From assembly GCA_900110975.1 (NCBI GenBank), contig FOFK01000002.1, positions 247,402 to 279,846 on the forward strand: DNA of 32,445 nt. The letters run 5' to 3'. Origin of the DNA: Lachnospiraceae bacterium RM5. GTDB lineage: Bacteria; Bacillota; Clostridia; Lachnospirales; Lachnospiraceae. Of the stretch, positions 16,779 through 26,433 are shown in pieces. The stretch's first letter is position 1; each line of letters starts with the position of its first letter. The notes under the pieces are model-generated. The model ran no database searches, was not told the origin of the DNA, and was given only the letters and a program-made list of their open reading frames with translations. Made by a program: the position numbers and the translations under genes.

Positions 16779-16807
16779 ACTTTACCATATTATTTTTATT
16801 TTGTCTA
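16779..16807 (-). promoter_or_regulatory. Probable promoter of tig
   Basis: Minus-strand -35 TAGACA (16807-16802), a 17-base spacer and -10 TAAAGT (16784-16779). The short leader then contains a small perfect hairpin, CTGTAT/ATACAG (16759-16773), just upstream of the ribosome binding site. Confidence 0.5.
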
Positions 16808-16814
16808 GTATCTT

Positions 16815-17828
16815 TTATCTTATTATTATATATGTTAAATAAACTGCATAAACAAGCACCATTAAAAGGCCTTCTTTTTTTCCAATTTTTTTATTTGTTC
16901 CACAAAATACCAAAGCTAAAATACCTACGAAGAACAATACCATAATATCAATAAATGCGCTTGTTATTACCGCCATAGGATGAATCGCTGATGATACACC
17001 AAGTATAAATAATATATTAAATATACATGACCCGACAACATTTCCTACAGCAAGATCAGTTTCTCCTTTTCTTGCTGCAACAACACTTGTAACAAGTTCC
17101 GGAAGAGAAGTTCCAATAGCAACAATTGTAAGACCAATTAATGTTTCACTCATTCCAATACATTCAGCTATATATTTTGCTCCCTTAACAACAAAATCAC
17201 CGCCAAACTTTATCATAACTGCTCCAATTATAATAAAGATAAATGCTTTTATAATAGAAATATCTTTTGCATCATCATTTTCTTCACCACTTTTTCTTGC
17301 CTTTAATGAAGCAAAAACAGTATATGTAATATAGCTTACAAATATCACAAGTAATATTATTCCATTTATTCTTCCAAGCTCACCTATATTAACAGTTCCA
17401 TTTTTAAATGAAAATAAATTACCACTCTTGTAAAGGTTTTTTCTAAAAATATAATCTCCCGTCATAATTCCAAGCATTAAAGTAACAATAATATTTAAAG
17501 GAAATTCAACTACCATAACTGATTTTTTTACTGGAACAGCTTCTTTTGCAAGAATTGCAGTCACACCAAGAACTATTAATATATTTACAAGATTAGAACC
17601 AACTGCATTACTTAAAGCAATCTCATTAGATCCATTAAGTGCGGCACTTAACGATACTGCAAGCTCAGGAAATGATGTTCCGATCGATACTATTGTACAT
17701 CCTACAACCACCTGGGGAATTCTAAGTTTTTTAGCAATATCCGAACTTCCGTCAACAAAAGTATCAGCACCCTTTACCAGAAAAACAAATCCTAACAATA
17801 ATAATCCAATATTAATTAATAAATTCAT
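16815..17828 (-). CDS. Calcium/sodium antiporter of the CaCA family (YrbG-like)
   Basis: Membrane exchanger that moves Ca2+ or a related cation against Na+ or H+. The 337 residues form about ten helices in two inverted halves, each with the ion-binding alpha repeat. Repeat one reads GTSFPE at 50-55 followed by NAVGSNLVNI. Repeat two reads GTSLPE at 239-244 followed by NVVGSCIFNI. The hydrophilic central loop carries a short Lys/Glu/Asp stretch (KARKSGEENDDAKD). It starts 20 bases after the AEC carrier gene and may share its transcript. The exact ion cannot be determined from sequence. Confidence 0.92.
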   Translation of the reverse strand: MNLLINIGLLLLGFVFLVKGADTFVDGSSDIAKKLRIPQVVVGCTIVSIGTSFPELAVSLSAALNGSNEIALSNAVGSNLVNILIVLGVTAILAKEAVPVKKSVMVVEFPLNIIVTLMLGIMTGDYIFRKNLYKSGNLFSFKNGTVNIGELGRINGIILLVIFVSYITYTVFASLKARKSGEENDDAKDISIIKAFIFIIIGAVMIKFGGDFVVKGAKYIAECIGMSETLIGLTIVAIGTSLPELVTSVVAARKGETDLAVGNVVGSCIFNILFILGVSSAIHPMAVITSAFIDIMVLFFVGILALVFCGTNKKIGKKEGLLMVLVYAVYLTYIIIR

Positions 17829-17848
17829 TTTATATCCTTCTTTCTACT

Positions 17849-18787
17849 CTAAATATATCCAAGTATTTTTAGTATATATAACCATCCGGTAATTGTAAAT
17901 GCCGATAAAAGTGTTGTCAGAACAATTATTCCCGTAGATAATGTTCCCTCATGTCCCATATTTTTTGCCATTACAAAACAGGTTGCTGTTGTTGGCGCAC
18001 CAAGCATTACAAGAGCTGCTACTATTTTTTCAGAACTAAAACCTAAATTCACTGCAATTGGAAGGAAAAATAAAGGCTGGATTATAAGCTTTATAACAGT
18101 TGCAATTATTACTTCTTTTATTCTTCCAATAGCATTATTTTTATTAAACTCACCACCTATTACAATAAGTGCAAGTGGCGTTGTCATACTTCCAATTTTT
18201 TCTATCGTATTATGAATAATAAATGGAAATTTAATACCTAAAAGTGATAATAACATACCTCCTAATATACTTACAATTATAGGATTTGTTATTATACCTT
18301 TTATTGTATGCCATGCAGATATATCCGTTTTACCTTTTCCCGTTGCATTTAAAATTATAACTGCAAATATATTATATAAAGGTACTGAACCAAGCATCAT
18401 AAGCGGTGCTATATTTGCATTACCTATGATATTCTGCAAAAGTGCAATACCAAGTATTGCTGCGCTTCCCCTGTATGAACCCTGTACAAATTCACCTATA
18501 AGACTTTTGTCTTTAATATATAAAAATGCCATAAGCCATACTATTAAAATACAAATCATGGTAACTGATGCGCAATATAAAACATATTTTAAATCAAACA
18601 TTTTTTTAATATCGCAGTCCATCATTTCAATCACGAGCATTGCAGGAAGTGTAACTTTAAAAACAAGCTTATTTGCCGGTTTTAAAAATCCTTCATCTAT
18701 AAATTTTTTCTGTCTTAAAATATATCCTGCTGCAATTACCAGAAAAATCGGCATTGTAGCATTTAAGCTAAATATAAGATTATCCAT
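17849..18787 (-). CDS. AEC family transporter (auxin efflux carrier-like)
   Basis: A 312-residue membrane protein with about ten predicted helices in two halves. The N-terminal hallmark FLVIAAGYILRQKKFI and the C-terminal ALVMLGAPTTATCFVMAKNMG segment are typical of bacterial AEC permeases, which export or import small carboxylates and some amino acids. No substrate can be assigned. It starts 38 bases after the ABC transporter gene and ends 20 bases before the antiporter, so all may lie on one transcript beginning at the serine acetyltransferase. Confidence 0.9.
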   Translation of the reverse strand: MDNLIFSLNATMPIFLVIAAGYILRQKKFIDEGFLKPANKLVFKVTLPAMLVIEMMDCDIKKMFDLKYVLYCASVTMICILIVWLMAFLYIKDKSLIGEFVQGSYRGSAAILGIALLQNIIGNANIAPLMMLGSVPLYNIFAVIILNATGKGKTDISAWHTIKGIITNPIIVSILGGMLLSLLGIKFPFIIHNTIEKIGSMTTPLALIVIGGEFNKNNAIGRIKEVIIATVIKLIIQPLFFLPIAVNLGFSSEKIVAALVMLGAPTTATCFVMAKNMGHEGTLSTGIIVLTTLLSAFTITGWLYILKILGYI

Positions 18788-18825
18788 TGTAACTACCCAT
18801 ATTATAATATTTTATTTTTAAAAAA

Positions 18826-20568
18826 TTATGCCTGTTCAAACTGTGAATTATATAAAGATGCATAAAATCCATTCTTTTTTATAAGCTCATCATGGCTTCC
18901 CATTTCAACAATATTTCCATCTTTCATCGCAAGAATTATATCTGATTCCTTTATTGTTGACAACCTGTGGGCAACAACAAAACTTGTCCTTCCCTCCATA
19001 AGCTTTTTAAAATTCTTCTGAATTCTTATCTCCGTCTTAATATCTATTGAAGATGTAGCTTCATCTAAAATAAGCATTGGAGGAATATTAAGCATAATTC
19101 TTGTAATACATAAAAGCTGTTTCTGACCGTTTGAAAGTTCTTTACCATCCTCGCTTATATATGTATCATAACCGTTTTTTAATCGCTTTATAAAACCATG
19201 CGCATGGGATTTTTTTGCAGCTTCTATCATCTCTTCATCAGATATATCAGAATACAAAAGAAGATTATCTCTTATAGTTCCTTCTTTTAACCAGGTTTCC
19301 TGCAGTACCATACCATAATTTTTCCTAAGACTGTTTCTTGTTATAGTTTTTATATTTTTACCATCAACTAAAATTTCTCCCTTATCAACATCATAAAATC
19401 TCATTAAAAGATTAATAATAGTTGTTTTTCCACAGCCCGTAGGTCCTACAATCGCAACTCTTTTACCTGAATTTACAGATAAATTAAAGTTTTCAATAAG
19501 CTTTTTTTCTTTATCATAGGAAAATGATACATTTTTTATGTCTATATTTCCAGACACACTATCTATTACAATATCACTTTCATTATCAAAATCAATACTT
19601 TCTTCATCAATAAATTCAAATACTCTTCCTGCACATGCAATGGCATTTTGAAATTCTGTTACAACTCCTGATATTTCATTAAATGGTTTTGTATATTGGT
19701 TTGCGTAACTAAGAAAAGTAACAAGCATACCTACAGAAAAAACACCAGGTTTCTTAATTACCATTATGGCTCCACATATGGCCACAAGTGCATATACAAA
19801 GTTATTTACAAATCTTGTAGATGGATTTGTAAGGGATGAATAAAATACCGCTTTCATGGAACAGACACTTAGCTCATCATTTATTTTATCAAATTCTTTT
19901 ATACAATCCTCTTCTTTTGTAAAGGTTTTTACTATCTTTTCTCCTGAAATAATTTCATCAACAAAACCTGTCTGTTTGCCTTTTATTTCAGACTGTACTT
20001 TAAACATATTAAATGTATGCTTTGAAATAAAAGTTGCCACAAAAAGAGAAAGAGGTGTTACAATAACCACAACAAAAGCAATTATTGGACTGATGGAAAT
20101 CATAAAAAACAACGTTCCAAGAATTGTTATTATTCCTGTAAAAAACTGTGTAAATCCCATAAGCAGACCATCTGTAAATGTATCTACATCATTTATTATA
20201 CGGCTTATAATATCACCAATCTGGCATCCGTCTATATACCCTACAGATAATTTCCTGATTTTTTCAAAACCGTCTTTTCTTATCTTTCTTGATATTTCAT
20301 AAGTAACTTTATTATTTATCCTGTTCATTATCCACTGCATAATTGAAGCTGTTACAAATACAATAAAACATATAAACAATATTTTCTTTAAAGATTTAAA
20401 ATCTACATTATCTTTTGTTATTATAAAATCAATTGATTTTCCCGCAAGTATAGGCACATACAACATAAGCAGGGATGAAATGGCAGCAAATACTATAGAT
20501 AAAACAACAAGAAAATTATATTTTTCTATATATCCGGTAACTCTTTTTAGAATATCTTTTCTATCCAT
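18826..20568 (-). CDS. ABC exporter half-transporter with catalytic Walker B
   Basis: The 580 residues comprise an N-terminal six-helix exporter domain and a C-terminal ATPase domain. Walker A is GPTGCGKT (375-382). Walker B ends in the catalytic pair D502-E503 (LILDEATSSID), and the switch histidine is H534 (VVAHRLS). The signature loop reads LSNGQ (478-482) instead of LSGGQ. It complements the partner encoded just upstream, so the heterodimer would have one consensus and one degenerate ATP site, as in TM287/288 and BmrCD. The start is set at ATG 20568, where GGGAGG lies about six bases ahead. A longer frame to 20625 would overlap the upstream gene and lacks a ribosome binding site. The substrate is unknown. 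Confidence 0.93.
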   Translation of the reverse strand: MDRKDILKRVTGYIEKYNFLVVLSIVFAAISSLLMLYVPILAGKSIDFIITKDNVDFKSLKKILFICFIVFVTASIMQWIMNRINNKVTYEISRKIRKDGFEKIRKLSVGYIDGCQIGDIISRIINDVDTFTDGLLMGFTQFFTGIITILGTLFFMISISPIIAFVVVIVTPLSLFVATFISKHTFNMFKVQSEIKGKQTGFVDEIISGEKIVKTFTKEEDCIKEFDKINDELSVCSMKAVFYSSLTNPSTRFVNNFVYALVAICGAIMVIKKPGVFSVGMLVTFLSYANQYTKPFNEISGVVTEFQNAIACAGRVFEFIDEESIDFDNESDIVIDSVSGNIDIKNVSFSYDKEKKLIENFNLSVNSGKRVAIVGPTGCGKTTIINLLMRFYDVDKGEILVDGKNIKTITRNSLRKNYGMVLQETWLKEGTIRDNLLLYSDISDEEMIEAAKKSHAHGFIKRLKNGYDTYISEDGKELSNGQKQLLCITRIMLNIPPMLILDEATSSIDIKTEIRIQKNFKKLMEGRTSFVVAHRLSTIKESDIILAMKDGNIVEMGSHDELIKKNGFYASLYNSQFEQA

Positions 20569-20587
20569 ATTTTTCCTCCCTGCTATT

Positions 20588-22327
20588 TTAATTACTCTGA
20601 GCCTTATAAATTTCCTGGTACTCATTTGATGTCTTTAACAATTCTTCATGTGTTCCAACACCTTCAAGTTTTCCTTCATCTAAAACAAGAATCTTATCCG
20701 CATGCTTTATCGAAGAAATGCGTTGTGAAATAATTATTGTTGTTGTCTTTAAATTTTCCTTAATAGCTTTTCTTAATTTTGCTTCTGTGGCAAAATCCAG
20801 TGCCGATGCACTATCATCCAATATTAAAATTCTTGGATTATTTATTATGCCTCTTGCAATTGTAAGTCTTTGTCTCTGTCCACCTGAAAAATTCTTTCCA
20901 CCCTGTTCAGAATAATAATCAAGCATGCCTTCTTTCTTCTCTACAAATTCATAAGCCTGTGATATTTTAAGTGCTTTTATTATCTCTTCATCTGTAGCAT
21001 TATCTTTACCCCATTTTATGTTATCTCTGATACTTCCTTTAAATAACAACGCCTTTTGAGGTACAACACCTATATTTTTTCTTACTGAATTCAAATTATA
21101 ATCCTTAATATCCCTGCCATCTAATAAGACTTTCCCCTTGTATGCTTTATAAAAACCAAGAATCATATTTACAATAGTTGTTTTTCCACATCCTGTACCA
21201 CCAATAATTCCTATAATATCCCCTTCATTTACAGAAAAACTTATATCATTTAAAGCATCATCTGCATTTTCACTGTATTTCATACAGACATTTTCAAATT
21301 CTATAATTTTATTTTCCCTTTTATTTTTACCTGCCTTATCAAAACTTATAAGTTCTCTACCTTCTTCATTTCCATATATATCACCTGTTTTAATATCAAA
21401 TACTGACTGGATTCTTTCCAATCCACTTTTTCCTTTAATAAGCAATATTACTAAATTTGCAAGTTTAATGGCTTCAACAAGGATCTGTGACATATAATTC
21501 ATAAGTGCAAATACATCACCCTGTGATAAATCTCCTGTATTTACCCTGTATCCGCCTACATATATTACAAGCACTATTCCAATATTTATTATTACGTAAG
21601 TTAATGGATTTAATAAAGAATTTACCTTACCAACCTTTATTTGCAAATCAAACATCTCATTATTTTTTTTATTAAAGGAATCCGCTTCTTCTTTCTCAAT
21701 TCCAAAAGCCCTTATTGTCCTTACGCCAACAAGGTTTTCTCTTATAGATAATAATATACTGTCTGATTTTTTCTGAACTTCTTTAAATAAAGGTGTTGTA
21801 TAATTTAAGATATAAAAAATCACGAAAAGTAAAACAGGAATAATAATAACAAAAACAATTGCTCCCTTGATATCAACCGTAAACGCCATTATCATTGCAC
21901 CAAATACAACAAATGGAGATCTGAGAACAAGTCTTAGAACCATATTTACTGTATTTTGTGCAAGATTAACATCATTTGTCATCCTGTTTATTAATGTAGA
22001 ATTTCCTACTTCATCAAGATCGTTAAATGAAAGCTTTTGAATTTTTAAAAACAATTCATGTCTTAAATCTTTTGCAAAAAGAGTTGCTGCCTTAGCAGCA
22101 AAAAACTGGGCTGTAATGGAAAAGCAAAGTCCGACTATACCCAATAAAACAAGGAGTCCACCCATTTTAAATATATATTCTTTTCCGCCATTTCCATTTA
22201 TCCCCACATCTATGATAAGCTGTACTACGATTGGAACAAAAAGTTCTATCCCAGCTTCTAAAAATTTAAATAAAGGGCTGAGTATACATTCTTTTTTATA
22301 CTTAGATAAAAATCTTATATTTCCCAT
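20588..22327 (-). CDS. ABC exporter half-transporter with degenerate catalytic site
   Basis: The 579 residues have the same layout as its downstream partner. Walker A is GGTGCGKT (376-383) and the signature is a full FSGGQ (480-484). The catalytic glutamate after Walker B is aspartate (D504-D505, LILDDSASALD), and the switch histidine is glutamine (Q535, IISQRISS). These changes mark the non-hydrolysing subunit of a heterodimeric exporter. It overlaps the serine acetyltransferase gene upstream by 13 bases and is 19 bases ahead of its partner, so the three are one translational unit. A drug, peptide or thiol substrate is possible; nothing in the sequence decides. Confidence 0.93.
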   Translation of the reverse strand: MGNIRFLSKYKKECILSPLFKFLEAGIELFVPIVVQLIIDVGINGNGGKEYIFKMGGLLVLLGIVGLCFSITAQFFAAKAATLFAKDLRHELFLKIQKLSFNDLDEVGNSTLINRMTNDVNLAQNTVNMVLRLVLRSPFVVFGAMIMAFTVDIKGAIVFVIIIPVLLFVIFYILNYTTPLFKEVQKKSDSILLSIRENLVGVRTIRAFGIEKEEADSFNKKNNEMFDLQIKVGKVNSLLNPLTYVIINIGIVLVIYVGGYRVNTGDLSQGDVFALMNYMSQILVEAIKLANLVILLIKGKSGLERIQSVFDIKTGDIYGNEEGRELISFDKAGKNKRENKIIEFENVCMKYSENADDALNDISFSVNEGDIIGIIGGTGCGKTTIVNMILGFYKAYKGKVLLDGRDIKDYNLNSVRKNIGVVPQKALLFKGSIRDNIKWGKDNATDEEIIKALKISQAYEFVEKKEGMLDYYSEQGGKNFSGGQRQRLTIARGIINNPRILILDDSASALDFATEAKLRKAIKENLKTTTIIISQRISSIKHADKILVLDEGKLEGVGTHEELLKTSNEYQEIYKAQSN

Positions 22328-23265
22328 GTTAAATTGTCTCCGGATGCATTTTTACTATCATCTCTTAATTTCAATTCAGGATTAATTGCACTTACTTTAG
22401 TATATGGAGGTATCGAAGATGTAATAAATGCATTACCGCCGATAACACTGTTATTTCCAATAACTGTATCTCCTCCAAGTATTGTAGCTCCTGAGTAAAT
22501 TGTAACATTATCTTCGATTGAAGGATGTCTCTTCACATCACGCAATTGCTGACCTTTTCTTGTAGAAAGGGCACCAAGTGTAACACCCTGATATAACTTA
22601 ACATTATTTCCAATAATTGTTGTTTCACCAATAACCACACCCGTACCATGGTCAATAAAGAAATATTCACCAATTGTTGCACCGGAATTAATATCTATAC
22701 CTGTTCTGCTATGAGCATATTCTGTCATTATTCTTGGTATAAATGGCACATTATATTTATATAATTCATGTGCAATTCTATATACATATATTGCAAAAAA
22801 TCCCGGATAAGAAAAAATTATATCTTCTTTTGACTTTGCAGCCGGATCCCCATTAAAACCTGCCTCAACGTCCTTTAAAAGCATACTTTGAATATCAGGA
22901 AGACTTGATATAAAACTCATTGCTACTTCCTTAGCCTTTTTTAACAAAGCATCTTTACATACATTATTTTTAGAGAAGCATTCATTTTCATAATTAAAGG
23001 CAAGGTTAATCTGTCTTACCATTTTTTCCTTGATAGAAATAAGTTCTTCGCCTACAAAATAACTTGCAAGATTAAGATTTACATTAAAATCAGCAAAATA
23101 TCCCGGAAACATTATTTTTCTTAAATCTTTTATTATTTCTATTATTTCTCCCCTGCTTGGAAGATTTGCAGTTTTGCTCAGAGAAAGCTGCTCTGAATTT
23201 TTATAATTATCTACTATCTTTGAAACTGTATCTTTTATCATGTTATCCATTAATTTATTATCCAT
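22315..23265 (-). CDS. cysE: Serine O-acetyltransferase (EpsC-type, long form)
   Basis: Makes O-acetylserine from serine and acetyl-CoA, the first step of cysteine synthesis. The 316 residues have a long helical N terminus and a C-terminal left-handed beta helix. Catalytic and binding segments are clear: YPGFFAIYVYRIAHELY, EYAHSRTGIDI, FIDHGTGVVIGET (Asp-His) and LYQGVTLGAL with KRHPSIEDNVTI. The C-terminal tail ends DNLTWEI, with the final isoleucine that CysE proteins often use to dock into CysK. AAAGAGG lies eight bases ahead of ATG 23265. It overlaps the ABC transporter gene and has its own promoter. No T-box or SAM/cysteine riboswitch fits in its roughly 40-base leader. Confidence 0.93.
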   Translation of the reverse strand: MDNKLMDNMIKDTVSKIVDNYKNSEQLSLSKTANLPSRGEIIEIIKDLRKIMFPGYFADFNVNLNLASYFVGEELISIKEKMVRQINLAFNYENECFSKNNVCKDALLKKAKEVAMSFISSLPDIQSMLLKDVEAGFNGDPAAKSKEDIIFSYPGFFAIYVYRIAHELYKYNVPFIPRIMTEYAHSRTGIDINSGATIGEYFFIDHGTGVVIGETTIIGNNVKLYQGVTLGALSTRKGQQLRDVKRHPSIEDNVTIYSGATILGGDTVIGNNSVIGGNAFITSSIPPYTKVSAINPELKLRDDSKNASGDNLTWEI

Positions 23266-23310
23266 TGCATAAACCTCTTTCTATAATGTATGTTTTTCAT
23301 ATTGCATTTT

Positions 23311-23339
23311 ATTATACACTTAAAACATAAATATGTAAA
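23311..23339 (-). promoter_or_regulatory. Promoter of the serine acetyltransferase operon
   Basis: Minus-strand -35 TTTACA (23339-23334), a 17-base spacer and a perfect -10 TATAAT (23316-23311), about 46 bases before the start codon. It diverges from the aspartate kinase promoter. Confidence 0.7.
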
Positions 23340-23388
23340 AAATTTTCTCATATATTAATCAATAATTTAAATAAATATAAAAAACTCC

Positions 23389-23418
23389 TTGAAAAGTTCA
23401 TATGTTTTTTTGTATAAT
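23389..23418 (+). promoter_or_regulatory. Promoter of the aspartate kinase gene
   Basis: -35 TTGAAA (23389-23394), an 18-base spacer and a perfect -10 TATAAT (23413-23418). AAAGGAAAGG follows as ribosome binding site, 10-12 bases before ATG 23457. Confidence 0.75.
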
Positions 23419-23456
23419 AGGTCAGTATTATTAAAAAAGGAAAGGTTGTTATACAA

Positions 23457-24776
23457 ATGATTAAAGTAGTAAAGTTTGGTGGTAGTTCACTTGCAAGTGC
23501 AGAACAGTTCAAAAAAGTAAGTGCTATCATTAATGCAGACGAATCAAGAAGATATGTTGTACCTTCAGCTCCTGGTAAAAGATTTTCAGCTGATACAAAA
23601 GTAACAGATATGCTCTATGAGTGCTATTCTGTAGCAGCAAAAGGAAAGGATTACAAACCTCTTTTAGATAATATCAAAAAAAGATATTATGATATTATTG
23701 AAGAACTTGGACTTGATTTATCACTTGAAAAAGAATTTGATACTATTGAAACAAGTTTCGTTGGAAGAGCCGGTAGAGATTATGCTGCTTCAAGAGGAGA
23801 ATACCTTAACGGTATAGTCCTTGCAAATTATTTAGGATTCACTTTTATCGACGCTGCCGAAGTTATTTTCTTTGATGACAATGGTAACTTTGATATGGAA
23901 AAGACAGATCCTGTTCTTAAACAGAGACTTGCAAACATTGATAATGCAGTTATCCCTGGATTCTATGGTTCAATGCCAAATGATACTATTAAAACATTCT
24001 CAAGAGGTGGTTCTGATATTACAGGTTCTATCGTTGCAAGAGCAATCGATGCTGACCTTTATGAAAACTGGACAGATGTTTCAGGATTTTTAATTGCAGA
24101 CCCAAGAATTATTAAAGATTCTAAAGTTATAACAACTATTACATATAAAGAATTAAGAGAGCTTTCTTATATGGGTGCTTCTGTTCTTCATGAAGACGCT
24201 ATCTTCCCTGTAAGAGCAAAGGGTATTCCAATCAATATTAAGAATACTAATATTCCTGAAGATCCCGGAACTTTAATCGTAGAAAGCACATCCATTAAGC
24301 CTGAATTTACTATTACAGGTATTGCAGGAACAAGAGGTTTTGCTGCTGTTACAATTGAAAAAGAAATGATGAACTCAGAACTTGGATTTGGTAGAAAAGT
24401 TCTTGAAGAATTTGAAAAATATGGTGTTTCTTTCGAGCATATGCCATCAGGAATTGATACAATGAGCGTTCTTGTTAATCAGGCTGATTTTGCAAAGAAA
24501 GAACAGGAAATCCTTGCAGGAATTCATAGAAATGCTCATCCAGATTCAATCGACATTGAAACTGACATCGCACTTATCGCTGTCGTTGGTCGTGGAATGA
24601 AGGCTACAAGAGGAACAGCCGGACGAATCTTCTCAGCACTTGCACATGCAAGAGTAAACGTTAAGATGATTGATCAGGGTTCTTCCGAATTAAATGTAAT
24701 TGTTGGTGTTAACGAAATTGATTTTGAAAAAGCTGTTAAAGCTATCTATGATATCTTCGTAACAACAAAATTATAA
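23457..24776 (+). CDS. lysC: Aspartate kinase with C-terminal ACT domains
   Basis: Phosphorylates aspartate, the first step toward lysine, threonine and methionine. The 439 residues start with the kinase signature VVKFGGSSLAS (K6). FSRGGSDITGSIVARAI, the NWTDVSG segment and MGASVLHEDAI complete the catalytic domain. Two ACT regulatory units fill residues from about 280 on (TGIAGTRGFAAVTIE and IALIAVVGRGM), so allosteric feedback by lysine or threonine is expected, but the effector cannot be read. It is a single-gene unit with its own promoter and a strong terminator. The gene symbol is the generic one for a monofunctional enzyme. Confidence 0.93.
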   Translation: MIKVVKFGGSSLASAEQFKKVSAIINADESRRYVVPSAPGKRFSADTKVTDMLYECYSVAAKGKDYKPLLDNIKKRYYDIIEELGLDLSLEKEFDTIETSFVGRAGRDYAASRGEYLNGIVLANYLGFTFIDAAEVIFFDDNGNFDMEKTDPVLKQRLANIDNAVIPGFYGSMPNDTIKTFSRGGSDITGSIVARAIDADLYENWTDVSGFLIADPRIIKDSKVITTITYKELRELSYMGASVLHEDAIFPVRAKGIPINIKNTNIPEDPGTLIVESTSIKPEFTITGIAGTRGFAAVTIEKEMMNSELGFGRKVLEEFEKYGVSFEHMPSGIDTMSVLVNQADFAKKEQEILAGIHRNAHPDSIDIETDIALIAVVGRGMKATRGTAGRIFSALAHARVNVKMIDQGSSELNVIVGVNEIDFEKAVKAIYDIFVTTKL

Positions 24777-24800
24777 TTAACCCCGAATAATTTTAATAAT

Positions 24801-24834
24801 AAAACAGGACATATCCTAATGTCCTGTTTTTTTT
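24801..24834. terminator. Terminator between convergent lysC and the ligase-like gene
   Basis: AAAACAGGACAT (24801-24812) pairs perfectly with ATGTCCTGTTTT (24819-24830) around a six-base loop, with a run of eight T at 24827-24834 on the plus strand. On the minus strand the hairpin is followed by TTTTATTATT, so it may serve both convergent genes. Confidence 0.92.
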
Positions 24835-24863
24835 ATACTAAATACTTTTATTCATTACTTTTT

Positions 24864-26432
24864 TTATTCGCATACCTGCTTATCCGCAACAATTGCAAGC
24901 ATTATAATAAATAATGGTGTTGTCACAACCTGGTTAATATTTATAAACGTCAAAAGAAGATATAATATCACTGAAGGAAGATAAATATATTTTGTATTTT
25001 TATTTTCAAGCCATGCTTTAATACCATTCTTTAAAACAAAAAATACAAGTCCAACATATGATACAAGTCCTAATATACCGGTAGTTATAAGATATTGTAA
25101 AAGCTCATTATGTGCATTATCATAATATGTCTTTGTTACCTGCATCATTTCTTCTGCACAATTTTCCATAAGATAAGGATATAATGTATCAGGTCCGATA
25201 CCAATCAGTTTTCCAATAAAATTAAATGATAAATATTCTTCTATCACTTTCTTCCAGATAAATCCTCTATAACTTCCAAATTCATTATTAAATCTTAAAA
25301 ATGTACTGAATCCTGATAAATCAACATCTTTAAGTATAAATGTAAATAAAATTAAAAGAATAAAATAAAGACTTAATCCTGATACTAAAAATATGAATGC
25401 AGATTTTTTTAATTTATTTACATATATCTTTTTCTTTGAATTTATAAATAATAATATTAAAAATAACACTATAAACACAGGATAAATCTTAAAATATCCA
25501 TAAGTTATCTTACTTACATTTCTTGTAATATCAGCATTTATATTTGCTTTTGCAAGCATGTATATTGGTAAAACTGAAAGAAAATAAGGCAATAAAAGAA
25601 TAACTATGCTTTCTTCTTCTTTATTAAAAATCATTACAAGGAACAAACTAAATACAATAATAATATATGCCATATCGCACTGTCCTGCCGTTATGGCAAT
25701 GATATTTATGGATGCACCTAAAAGATATAATATCTTTTTTCTTATGTCTTTTTCTTTTAGATAATGCATAAGAATAAGTGGTATTGATAATGAAAAATAT
25801 AATGTATATATATCCATATTTCCAAGAGTAGATAAATATATTATTATCTGTCTTGCATCTAATCCTTTAAAAAAACCTAAAGGATCAATATTCATACCAT
25901 TTAATATTCCAAGAATTGATATAAGAACTGAACTTATTAAAAATCCATAAAAAGCTATATCACTATCTTTATAAAGCTTTGAAACTATTATAAATATTAT
26001 AAAATAGCATAAAACACTTTTAAAACCGGCACTTCTTCCTGCTGCACCATCCATTACATAATCTTTATATTCTGAAAGTAACGCAGAGATAAGATTTATG
26101 GCAAACCAGCTAAAAACAAAGATATATAATGGAGTTATCCTTATTTTTTCTTTTTTTATTAATTTTTCCTTTGCCATTATCCTGTCCATTAAATATAAGC
26201 TGAAGCACAGTGCTTCAATAACGGATATAATAATTATAATAATCTTTAAAAATTCATATTTGCAAGATACTATATCAAAAAACTTATTATGGAAAAAAAG
26301 TGGATATATCGTAAACATGATACATACAAAAATCCCTGAAAAAAAGTTTTCTTCAAATATATTGCTTACATTTCCTTTATTTTTCTTATTATTATTCTTA
26401 GTACTGTTTTTGCCCTTTAATCTGCTACTCAT
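24864..26432 (-). CDS. O-antigen ligase/polymerase-like membrane protein (Wzy_C type)
   Basis: 522 residues with a basic, Asn/Lys-rich cytoplasmic N terminus followed by about a dozen hydrophobic helices. The large extracellular loop holds the Wzy_C features: RGFIWKK, GIGPDTLYPYL, and the histidine-bearing YYDNAHNELLQYLITTGILGL. Proteins of this type transfer or polymerise glycan chains on lipid-linked precursors at the outer face of the membrane. In a Gram-positive cell the acceptor would be a cell-wall or secreted glycan, but no other glycan gene lies nearby. The ATG is one base past the aroC stop, so it is translated in tandem with aroC, an unexpected pairing. Confidence 0.85.
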   Translation of the reverse strand: MSSRLKGKNSTKNNNKKNKGNVSNIFEENFFSGIFVCIMFTIYPLFFHNKFFDIVSCKYEFLKIIIIIISVIEALCFSLYLMDRIMAKEKLIKKEKIRITPLYIFVFSWFAINLISALLSEYKDYVMDGAAGRSAGFKSVLCYFIIFIIVSKLYKDSDIAFYGFLISSVLISILGILNGMNIDPLGFFKGLDARQIIIYLSTLGNMDIYTLYFSLSIPLILMHYLKEKDIRKKILYLLGASINIIAITAGQCDMAYIIIVFSLFLVMIFNKEEESIVILLLPYFLSVLPIYMLAKANINADITRNVSKITYGYFKIYPVFIVLFLILLFINSKKKIYVNKLKKSAFIFLVSGLSLYFILLILFTFILKDVDLSGFSTFLRFNNEFGSYRGFIWKKVIEEYLSFNFIGKLIGIGPDTLYPYLMENCAEEMMQVTKTYYDNAHNELLQYLITTGILGLVSYVGLVFFVLKNGIKAWLENKNTKYIYLPSVILYLLLTFININQVVTTPLFIIMLAIVADKQVCE

Positions 26433-26433
26433 T

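Noticed and set aside
20569-20625. Longer N terminus for the second ABC half-transporter
   Set aside because: It would overlap the upstream gene, has no ribosome binding site and adds non-homologous basic residues; ATG 20568 follows GGGAGG.
23266-23310. T-box or sulphur-related riboswitch ahead of the serine acetyltransferase
   Set aside because: The leader is only about 40 bases and lacks any T-box sequence or S-box core.
23348-23530. 60-residue minus-strand frame over the lysC promoter and start
   Set aside because: It overlaps the promoter and the conserved N terminus of aspartate kinase and has no ribosome binding site or known family.
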